Shown here piece after piece: positions 55,401-64,000 of a stretch of 64,000 nucleotides of DNA. Source of the stretch: Callaeas wilsoni. Taxonomy: Eukaryota > Chordata > Aves > Passeriformes > Callaeidae. The translations under genes were made by a program, and so were the position numbers. Location: contig VWPU01014918.1 in assembly GCA_013398955.1 (NCBI GenBank), forward strand, positions 124,001 to 188,000, read 5' to 3'. How positions within the stretch are numbered: position 1 is the stretch's first letter; the number at the start of each line of letters is the position of its first letter. A model generated the notes under the pieces. That model saw only the letters and a list, made by a program, of their open reading frames with translations, did no database searches and was not told the DNA's origin.

Positions 55401-56007
55401 GGTTTCTGGGACAAGCATAAAGCACTTACACACTGGGGCCCTGGCTTGGACCCCACACTCAGGAGGGTGAGGTTTTCCCGAGTCCTCTCCTCCAGCAAAG
55501 CCACCTTGCTGGGGCTGGGCAGCCCACTGGCACATCACTAACATGCTTCCTGTGGGATTTCAAGCATTTCCATTTCTGCAATTTTTTTTTTTTTAGCACA
55601 TGCCTCAAGATTCTCCCCTGGCCTAAAAGCCCGCAGCAGCTCTCCTCCTTTGCACTCCCAGCTCAGCAAATTACAGTCTACTAGTGCAGCTCCTCAGAGC
55701 AGCAGTCTTTAAAAAGATTGAGGCAAATGTATAAAGTAACTTTTGCCGGTGTATGTGGAGCAGAAGGGATGCAAGACGGATCACAAGGCAGCTGCAGACA
55801 GCACTGCCCAGGTTTACTACTTGTGCATCTTTTTCATCCCTTCCTTTTCCTCCCTGCTGGCCTTGGCCTAATTAAAACCATGTGCAGAGAGTCACACTCT
55901 CATTTGGAGGGTGATTGTTCACTCCTGCTACCAGACTGCTGAGATTGGCTTCATTACAGGATAATTCTGGAGAACTGCTTCTTTTATGAAAGCAAAACTT
56001 ATAGCAG

Positions 56008-56075
56008 TCATAGAATCAGAATAGTTTGGGCTGGAAGGGACCTCCAAAGATTGTATAGTTCAACCCCTGCTTTTC
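56008..56075 (-). mobile_element. short CR1 LINE 3' tail, reverse orientation
   Basis: TCATAGAATCAGAATAGTTT followed by GGGCTGGAAGGGACCTCC is the reverse complement of a CR1 3' terminus. Only about 70 bp remain. Confidence 0.8.
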
Positions 56076-56396
56076 CTTTCTCTCTAGGCTGTTCTCACCC
56101 CTTAGTGCCCCAAGGTAAGGAAAAAAAACCAAACAACCCAAAATGTCAGAACCCAATAGTGGTGTTTCTTTTATCTAAGGTAAAAAAGGTTCCTGTTCAT
56201 GGATCCATACAAAATGGGCAGGAATGTAAACCACTTTCATGTTACCATGAAAGACTTGAATGAAATGGTCTGAAGGCACAGACCCTGCTCTGCTACATCC
56301 TCCCACAGGAGAAAAAATGTGCAGGAGTGTTTTTGAAGGACAGGACAAGCCATTTAAGTTACTGCTGCAAGTCCAATCAAGAAGGCTTTTTCTTCT

Positions 56397-56402
56397 TTTA
56401 TT
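56397..56402 (-). terminator. candidate ITPRIP poly(A) signal AATAAA
   Basis: An AATAAA on the minus strand about 570 bp after the stop codon. A second copy lies at 56435-56440. Either would end a short 3'UTR; longer forms are possible. Confidence 0.4.
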
Positions 56403-56970
56403 TTTTTAACTACAGTTCCCTTTTGAAGCTGTGTTTTATTTAAGGATCTCCATCTAGTCCAGATCTTGTGCACGACCCTCCTCCTCTCCACACCAGCATG
56501 GAGACTTATGTTGCACTTCCCATTGGTGAAAGAGCTCCTGCTGTCTGCAAGCAGACGGGCTCCTTTGATCCCAAGATCCTGTCTCTGATTCCCCCACCCT
56601 GTTCTTATCTCCCCCTTCTGAAGGAAATGAAGTATTTGGCCACCATCACATCCCCCACCCCCATCTGCATTGCAGGCATCTGAATAAATTACGTATATTT
56701 TTTGCTCACCACTGCTGTAGCATGACTGAGGCACAGTAGAAAAATATATTCTTAGCTGCATAAAACCAAGCACAGCAGTGGAACAGAAACCTACTTCAAC
56801 ACCACATCTTCCAGTTTCTCCCGATTCTTCCCCCATCGCCTCTTCCTTTCAGCAGGACCATGGCCCAGGACTGTTCAGCTCCAGACAAGAAGCTATATTG
56901 GCAAAGTCAGTTGTCTCCAGGAGGCTTCAGAAAGTTGCCCTCTGGACTTGTGCTTAGAGTTTGGCTTTGG

Positions 56971-58620
56971 TTAAAGTGGTTCCTTACGGATCCCATTGGT
57001 GTGTGCAAGGGGGATGTGCACCGTGTACTCATTTATCAGTGCAGACATGTTCCTGAGCATCTCGTGGAACGTGTCCACCATCTTCCTGTAAATGTCCCTG
57101 CGTAGCACAAAGGGACGGAAAAGGTTGAGAGGCTCAGCCCTCTGAAATATGATGGGGAAACCCAGCTCTGCTGGTACCTTCCCATTGCCAATAAAGAAGT
57201 GATAGAGCTTCTTTTCATGCAAACATTTCTCTAGGAATTTCAGCATGTCCTGTAGGCGGGCCTCCAGCTTTTCTGGGGCCCAGTCCTGACTGGGACGTGC
57301 CTGCAAGAGATGCAGCAGCACTGTCTTCAGGTGGTAGTTGGTGAGCCCGCTGGGACCTGTGAGGCTGCACTGCTTCCCATGGAGGAAGGAGAGGATCTGA
57401 AGGCAGCTGATGTGGCAGGCATTGGCAGGCAGTGTTTTGGAGACCAGCTGGATGAACCTCCTCTCATACACTGCGAAGGTGAGAAACCAGTGCGTGCTGG
57501 AGGGGATGTCTGCTGCCAGGCTGCTCCGAGGGAAGTGGGAGATGAAGTAAACGTCAGAGTTCTCATACTGCACTACAGGGGTGAGGTTGAAGGCAATCGA
57601 TTTCCCCGATTTAAATTTTATCTTCAGGGCTCCCGGTGAGTCCAGGAGGCTGAAGGAAAGGTCAAATTCATACTTGTGGGCGATTCTGTTCCAGGCCTTG
57701 GTGACGGCAATCTGGAACCACTTCATTACTTGGTCGGCATCCAGATATTGAGTATTTTTGAAGCACAGGAGGTCTTCCATCTCACTGCTGGGCCTGGTGC
57801 TACTGACCTGACTATGGAGGAGGCACAGCATATCCTCCCCTAGTTTAGTCTTGTCACAAATGCAACCTGTTGCATCCTCATCTGCCCTGCACACCTTGAT
57901 AGTGCCATAACCTTGTTCATCTGGGGGGAAAGAGTCACCAGAGCACCAGGTCTGGCAGCGAAAGCAGTAAGGCTCTGGGGGGGCAAAAGGCACTATCAGA
58001 TCACAGACAAAGGGTTTACGCACTCTCCAATTCTCATACATGCTCCCCACACCCATGCAATCTTCCACTTCCATGTCAGCATCCCGGTTACAAACACTCC
58101 TCAAGGCCTCCAGCAGGTCATCTGCAAAGCCTTCCACCATCTCCCGCATCCTGGCCATGTCTCCGGTGGTACCCAGGATACGCTTCTCATAGAAACTGGC
58201 CAGGACAGCCTTGTCAGGGAAGGCCACTCCTTTAAATGCTTTCCCCAGGACTGCCATGTCATCCTCTTCTCCTCCTGTGTCCTGCCAATTCCCTTCCTGG
58301 AAATCCTGCCTCCAGAGCTCGATCAGCAGGAAGATGACCATGGAGAGGGCAGTCCACATATCCCATTGGACCTTTTCCTCTTTGCTTTCCTCCACTACCA
58401 CTGCAGCCTTTTCCAGAGCCTTCTGTGTGGCTTCCTGGTCTGCGATTTCCTGCTCCAAGCGCAACTGCTCCAGCCGCAGGCTCTCCTCCCGCTCCTTCAT
58501 CTTCTGGATGATTTCTTCCGTGTTCTCGGGGACAGTGCCATTCTCCTTAGGGAAGAAGAGTGGGTGGTTGACAATAGCTGTAATCACCAGTAGGCACACC
58601 CGGAAGAGTCCCACAGGCAT
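56971..58620 (-). CDS. ITPRIP: ITPRIP (inositol 1,4,5-trisphosphate receptor interacting protein, DANGER), 549 aa, single coding exon
   Basis: A membrane-associated protein that binds the IP3 receptor and dampens calcium release; it belongs to the Mab-21/nucleotidyltransferase-fold superfamily (family knowledge). The ATG at 58620 gives MPVGLFRVCLLVITAIVNHP, matching the mammalian MAMGLFRVCL start. An in-frame upstream ATG/GTG-type extension to 58686 crosses the splice acceptor and is rejected. Visible parts: an N-terminal hydrophobic signal or anchor (aa 4-23), an Asn-Gly-Thr glycosylation site (27-29), a coiled coil (about 33-80), a membrane helix (about 88-103, MWTALSMVIFLLIELW) and a Mab-21-like region from about 190 with VGSMYENW, QGYGTIKVCRAD, KTKLGEDMLCLLH, HKYEFDL, LTGPSGLTNYHLKT, HFFIGNGKVP and AEPLNLFRPFVLRR. 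Length is 549 aa against about 547 in mammals, and the frame is intact. Confidence 0.97.
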   Translation of the reverse strand: MPVGLFRVCLLVITAIVNHPLFFPKENGTVPENTEEIIQKMKEREESLRLEQLRLEQEIADQEATQKALEKAAVVVEESKEEKVQWDMWTALSMVIFLLIELWRQDFQEGNWQDTGGEEDDMAVLGKAFKGVAFPDKAVLASFYEKRILGTTGDMARMREMVEGFADDLLEALRSVCNRDADMEVEDCMGVGSMYENWRVRKPFVCDLIVPFAPPEPYCFRCQTWCSGDSFPPDEQGYGTIKVCRADEDATGCICDKTKLGEDMLCLLHSQVSSTRPSSEMEDLLCFKNTQYLDADQVMKWFQIAVTKAWNRIAHKYEFDLSFSLLDSPGALKIKFKSGKSIAFNLTPVVQYENSDVYFISHFPRSSLAADIPSSTHWFLTFAVYERRFIQLVSKTLPANACHISCLQILSFLHGKQCSLTGPSGLTNYHLKTVLLHLLQARPSQDWAPEKLEARLQDMLKFLEKCLHEKKLYHFFIGNGKVPAELGFPIIFQRAEPLNLFRPFVLRRDIYRKMVDTFHEMLRNMSALINEYTVHIPLAHTNGIRKEPL

Positions 58621-58635
58621 GGCAGTTCCTTCCCT
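58621..58635 (-). other. ITPRIP: ITPRIP 5'UTR end and splice acceptor before the coding exon
   Basis: On the minus strand CTTTCTTTCTCTTCCAG|GGAAGG ends 13 bp before the ATG: the AG is at 58635-58634 and the exon starts at 58633. The family has a noncoding first exon upstream; that exon was not located. Confidence 0.8.
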
Positions 58636-61600
58636 GGAAGAGAAAGAAAGGTGGAATGACCCATGATTTGGAACATATTCCCTCAAGTTAAAAATAAAAG
58701 AAACTCCTCACTGTAATGAGAACTTTGATATCCTTTCTAGCCCTGGAAGAAATGCTTGAATCTAGACACTCCTAAGTGCACATCCATTTCTGCAAGCTAT
58801 CAACCAACTTCCCAAAGAGACTTTATCAGCTGATGGTGAGGATGAAAGTGGCTCTTATGAAATGAACTTCGAAAAATGGAACTCTGAAGGCACTTCCTGC
58901 TGTCAACCCACTGCGATGCTGTCGGGCAGTATGGGAGGGCATGTCCTTCCTTTGCCTCTCCTTTAAAACTCCCTGAACAGAAAAGGAAAGAAAGAAGCAG
59001 GCAGAACCTCCCCAAGTGCATAAAAGCAGGAGATGAGCACTGCTTTTCGTCAACATAAAGCTAATATTTCAGATATGGAAGTGGCATAGGCAGATCTGTC
59101 CTGGCCACCTTCCACATTAAGCATGTCTGGGAACCCACACAGCCTCCTTGGATCAGGGCAACCTTCACTGTCCTGCTGGTGAGGTACACCTGGGTGGGAA
59201 CAAGCCTGCACACTTTTGTGCTTCTAAGCAGGCACTACAGGCAAAGCTCTTCCTGCCTTTCAGCACCATCAGGATCAGGCTGTGGCAAACCCTCCTGGCC
59301 CCCAGGATTCCTCATGATCGCAGTCCCTAGAAAAACAGCAGAGACAGAGAATCTGCTAAAATGGAAAGGGTTTTCTTTGGCCCAGTGGTTCTAAAAGCAT
59401 CAGGCTGCTTATTTTTGGTGCTTACTACACTACTGACCTGTGGAAGACATTAGTAAACATCATGGCTTTGATCTAAGCCATCTCCCCCAAGCACCCCCTT
59501 AACAGTTGTGCTTGCAGCCAGCTCACTCCTATCTGCAGTGACCTCAACAAGGCTGTGAGCCACATCCCAGCCATGTGCCAGCAACAGTCCCATGTGTCAC
59601 CCCTTGCGCTGGCCCTTGGCACGACTGAGACCAACTATGGTGTTTTGGAGTGGCTTTGTGTGGTTACTGGCTCTGCTGCTCCAACCCCGCATTTAATAAA
59701 GCTTTCTGTGCCATGGAGCACACAATGAAAGGATTTAATTTCCAACTTTCTGGGACATGGTCCCACTGCCGGTGTCTCTGCCTGGTGGTGACAAGGCCTC
59801 CCAGAGGGCTGGGCCAGATGGTGCTCAGGCTAAAGCCTGGGCTGTTTCCTCCCAGCTGGCATTTCTGTTTCTGGAGGGCTGGCATCACTATCAAGTGCCC
59901 AAGTGCCTGCTCAGGGCAGTACAGTCTGAAGTTGTCAACCAGTGCTGTAATGCTGGAAGCTCACCAGTCCCTCCTTCTAGTAAAATCACCTCTCAGTCCT
60001 AGCACAGGGAGATCAGAAGGACAAGATGGACAAGCAGGGATGTTTCTCCTTCCAGCTGGGAAATTTTACCACAGCTACTTTAATGCCTCAAAAGTGCTTG
60101 AGAGAGAAGGGTTTTTTTACAGAAATAAAGTCTATCAACAAAATACTTCATCAATTAGATCAAAAATAGCAAGCTCATTCCTAAGTAATTCTGCTGTGGG
60201 AATGAAGCTGTTTCACAGAGCACCAAGAGATGGTGAGGCACTCTCTGTGCTTCAGGAGCTCAGGGCTGTAATTCTGACCCCCCTGGAATAGCTCCTTCCT
60301 GGACTGAACCCAGCATGTTTTGATACCACACCAATCCTGCTGTCCCAGCATCTGGGCAAGAAGGAAAATATCTCTGGCAATCTCATTTATGCCTCCACAG
60401 GGCACACAATAAAGATAGATCCACCCCAGTGGACCTTGTTATCGTAACTGCACAACAAACTGCTGGTTTTGATTGCAGGAACCTGGATTTCCTCAATGTG
60501 AGCATTTACTGTACATGGGAACTGTATCCTTCAGCACACAATTATCTTCGCTTATGGGAGGGCTGGGACTGTAATAACAAGGGAAGGGAACAGGATTGAG
60601 ATGCATTGTCCAAGCAGCAAGAAAATTCACACAGTGCTCAGGATAATGCTCCATGCCCCTCCCTGTGTAACATTTACCAACTACCCTTTTTTTAGATCCC
60701 ATGCACATGCATAGATGAATGTTCTTATGCAGACATTGCTCTGGAAATAGTTTGTGGCCCTACCTTGTCCTTTTTTACATTTACATTAACTCTTTAATTC
60801 ATCAGGCAGTGAATTAAAGCTGAATTAATGCCCAAATCTGGGTGTTCCAGTCATTCTGTGAGCTCCATGCCTGGGCACATTTTAAAAATAAACTGGGGTC
60901 GCCCTGCATTGCAAAGAGCTTTATCAGTTTGCTGGGGCAGGGCAGGAAGTGCTGGCGAGTTCCTTTCCTTAGTACTACGCTCTTGCAGACCACGTGTGCC
61001 TTCCAAGCATAAAAATAACATGGCCAGGGGCCAGGGGCCTCCTTCTTGCAGTCTTGACCAGGATGACAACACTGCTCTGCTAGACCATGGTCCCTGCAGA
61101 CGAAATGTTTTACTGTTACCACATTACTTCTAAGATGTGTAAGGCTGAAAGGAGTCAGCTTCCTTAGGATCTTCTTTCTCATGCCCAGCTGCCCACGGGC
61201 ACACGGCTGCCACGGGTTACCTGTCCCAAAGCTCTGCTAGCAGCAGGGGTTAGGCCACACATCCCCAAGTCCATCACTGGCTGGCTCAGCTGATTTCACT
61301 CCGGGTCACACTGACATTCTAGGATACCCCAAGCTCATTTTGCAGGATCAGGTTAGGGAACACGCACACAACCTCTTCCCTCAGCAAACCACAGGCATCA
61401 ACGTCTGGAAACTGGAAGTGACAAGATCTTCAGATCACATTGATTTGCAAGAGGGAAGTCTGTTTTCAGCCCAGAGCAAGTTCTGCTGGTCAAAACTGCC
61501 CTTTTCCTACTGTAGCTACTCACTCCAGAAAATGAAGCCAAACATTAACTTCAGCTAAGGGTTAAGGTTAATGCTGCTCAGTGACCAAAGTCAGTGGAGC

Positions 61601-64000
61601 CTGGCCTCGGCAACAGCCAGGGTGGTACGGGCAGAGCATTCCCACACCTCTCAGACACAGCTTTCCTGGCTAATATGAAAGACTCAATAATACAGGTGAA
61701 ACCAGTAGCACTGCCTGCTACGGCGCTCCAGCATTCCCCATAACAAAGGCTGCTCTTTTCCCTTGCTTTTAACTTCAGCCCAAGCTATTTAAGCCTGATA
61801 AAAATATTTATGCCTGCTCAGGCTGAGACAGCTTTTGTGTGGGGAAGACGGAGAGAGTCCAAACCTTTCCAACCTGGAGACTAAGAAAGAGAAATGGCAA
61901 TTTTTCAATCTACACATCAAATTTAGCAACATTTCAAATATGGGGGAAAAAAATAAAAGCTATTTGTAAGTTTTTAAACAGCAAGTTCTCAAAGCAATCT
62001 GCAGCCTTTTCCAAATTTCTCACCCTGACAGGTTTTTCCCATTTAAAGTATAAACAACATCTGGACTCAGTAACACGCTTACATCCTACCTACCTTCTGC
62101 AGACCCCCTTGTGGCAGTCCTGGGGCTCCAAAGACCCCCCAGAGAATGCCGTGGTCCTTGCTGGGTCGCAGGCAGGCCACTCCTGCCAGCAGCCAAAGCA
62201 GCCCTTGCTCTGCTCCCTGGGCCAGGTGAGAATGCAGAGACGCCTCTCTTCTCCCGTGAGCACAAAGCAGGGAAAGGTGCATGAAGACCAAAGAAAACTG
62301 CCTGGGAAATAGAGAAGGGCCAGGGTATGTGAAACCTCACTGTCTTGATGTAAAGGTGTCTCTGCTCACTGCCCAGAATGTGATGCTACTTGTTCAGACC
62401 TGCCTCTGGCACTAGAATTACTTTCCTTCTGGGCTTTTCCGTAGCACTCACTGCTGCAGAGACTAGGGGCTTCACCGAGTTTAAGGTTAATGACCACTCT
62501 GCACAAGCCTGGGAAGTGAGGGGGCAGACACCATCTCACCCTCCAGCTGGGAGTGAAGGCGCAGAGAGATAAAAACAGCTGATCACTCTGTTGCCTGATT
62601 ACAAACAATCAGCTGCATGCTGCAGCACTTGGTATGTTCAAAGGGTCCACCAAGAGCACCTGCAGCTCTCCACCCTCAGCTCTCAGGCAGGTTAGGCCTC
62701 ATCCTTTCAAGCCTGAAGCTGCTACCCCAGCTGGAGGATCCTGACCAGATCCAGAGCAGGTCCTGGATGATGCAGTAAGCCCCAAGAGAGGAAGGGGAAA
62801 GATAATGCTGCTGTCATGCAGTTCAGGTTGGTGCCATGAAGCCACAAGCAGAAGGAAGCCAGCTCTCGCCCTAGCTGATCTGAAAGCCCTTTGCTGCACA
62901 ATTTAGTAATGTTCGGCTTGCCCAGAGCACAGGTCCAGGTAGCACAGCATGAGGAAAGGGAAGCAGCACAGGAAAAAGCCTTCACAGGGCCAGGGAGCAG
63001 CAGCTCCACCTTCAGCTTCTTCTCCTCTTCACCTGGGAGCATCGCAGAGCTCACACAGGGTTTGTGCAGACCAGCCTGAAGCAGCTGCTGCCCTGTGGCA
63101 GTGTGTGCTCTCCTGCTCCCCCAGCCACCCTGTCACAGGGGATTTCCCTGCAGGAGCAGCAAAGTCCTTCATGGAGATGATGATGCTCAAAGCCGTAACA
63201 ATGTCCTGTCCCTTCCAGCTAAATGTGCTTAATTTCCGATGTCCCCAAGCCTTCCTCACACCCTTTTTCATAATGGCTTCAGAACCTTTTGCCTCCTGCT
63301 GAACCTGGCAAAGGAAAGAAAGAGATGGCAGCTTGCAGCTTGCCTCTGCAGGCTGCTCATGTGCTCTGAGCCCAGATAACCCTCCACCTTCTCTGAAGAC
63401 ATGGGAAAGTATTTCTCTTTCATTAACAGTGCCTTTCTTTACTCAAGAGCTCCTCATGCAGCTTTATTTTTTCAGCCATTTTATTCCTCTAAATTTTGAC
63501 TCATGGTAAGCAAAACATGCTCTGGCTGGTGTTCAGCAGTAAACCAGGCAGGAGTGAGCTGAAGCTTTGATTCTTAAATTGGAAAAACCCAAGTCAAGCC
63601 ACTGAGTGCAGTTCAGTATTACACTGGAACATGCCAAGACATCACTTACAACACACTTGATTGCTTCCTGCAATCTGGCTGACACAAAAGGCAATGAATA
63701 GGTGGCTGCTACATTGTGTTTTGCTTTGGTAGGCTGCAAGAAAAGAGGCATTTCAAGTAGATGATAGAAAATACAGCTGGTTGGGAGGCTTTTTTCATTG
63801 AAAGCTGCCAAATTTTTGAAACCAGAACTTTCATGGGAACAAATATGATTTCTGACTCTCTTATTGGGAAGGTCCTTGAGGTTTGGAAAGGACTTTGCTA
63901 CTTGTTTTGACTGGAGAGATTAACAGGTCAAACCAGGCACCAACCTGCAAGTGGGACTTTCTTACTGGGAAGATGTGAACCTCAATCTGAGGGGTTTCAG
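58636..64000. other. upstream region of ITPRIP, probably its 5' intron
   Basis: No conserved coding exon, CpG island or recognised transposon was seen. Open frames are short or lack recognisable domains. The absence of a promoter-like CpG island suggests the first exon lies right of the window. Confidence 0.5.

Larger units (their letters stand above)
44976..56396. other. intergenic region between convergent GSTO1 and ITPRIP
   Basis: About 11 kb in which no homologous coding exon was recognised; open frames here are short and lack family motifs. It holds one CR1 tail (56008-56075). Part of 52.4-56.4 kb may be a long ITPRIP 3'UTR. No GSTO2-like thioredoxin or helical motifs were seen, although GSTO2 lies in the equivalent interval in mammals. 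Confidence 0.6.

Noticed and set aside
57913..58593. 226-aa open frame on the plus strand opposite ITPRIP
   Set aside because: It lies wholly antisense to the conserved ITPRIP coding exon and shows no family motifs; it is a shadow of that exon's codon pattern.
58621..58686. 22-codon N-terminal extension of ITPRIP
   Set aside because: It crosses a clear splice acceptor, and the family protein begins at the internal Met corresponding to 58620.
59650..60291. 213-aa plus-strand frame upstream of ITPRIP
   Set aside because: No recognisable domain, no splice-site context and ordinary composition; insufficient support for a gene.

Overview
This window comes from a vertebrate nuclear genome and is most likely from a bird. 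It carries intron-rich genes with GT-AG introns, CR1 LINE fragments whose 3' ends finish in ATTCTGTGAT-type repeats, and avian-type LTRs. No mammalian SINEs are recognisable. The gene order CFAP43 - GSTO1 - ITPRIP matches the vertebrate neighbourhood on human 10q24-25. Gene names rest on family knowledge recalled while reading; no search was run.

Layout: (1) 1-36225, minus strand: CFAP43 (WDR96), cut off at its 3' end by the window edge. I traced 30 coding exons by splice sites, reading phase and protein similarity. They join in frame to 1305 codons; roughly 350 C-terminal residues should lie to the left. (2) 36.0-36.4 kb: a GC-rich promoter and first exon holding an in-frame 15-bp minisatellite. 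(3) 36.2-38.9 kb: intergenic sequence between the head-to-head CFAP43 and GSTO1 genes. (4) 38879-44592, plus strand: a complete six-exon GSTO1, 242 aa, with the omega-class catalytic cysteine at residue 32. (5) 45-56.4 kb: a long interval without a recognisable gene. No GSTO2 homologue is visible where mammals carry one. (6) 56971-58620, minus strand: the single intact coding exon of ITPRIP, 549 aa, with a 5'UTR splice acceptor just upstream. (7) 58.6-64 kb: probably the 5' intron or upstream region of ITPRIP.

The genes are not an operon and share no obvious pathway. CFAP43 is an axonemal protein of motile cilia and sperm tails, GSTO1 a cytosolic glutathione-dependent thioltransferase, and ITPRIP a membrane regulator of the IP3 receptor. 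Mobile DNA sits mostly in CFAP43 introns: several CR1 fragments, an ERVL-like solo LTR only 83 bp from exon 25, and an 808-bp solo LTR that split an older CR1 copy. I found no RNA gene, CRISPR array or convincing new gene system. The points most worth a second look are the coding minisatellite, the nested LTR, the run of phase-0 symmetric exons in the CFAP43 coiled-coil half, a possible divergent promoter, and several perfect hairpins.
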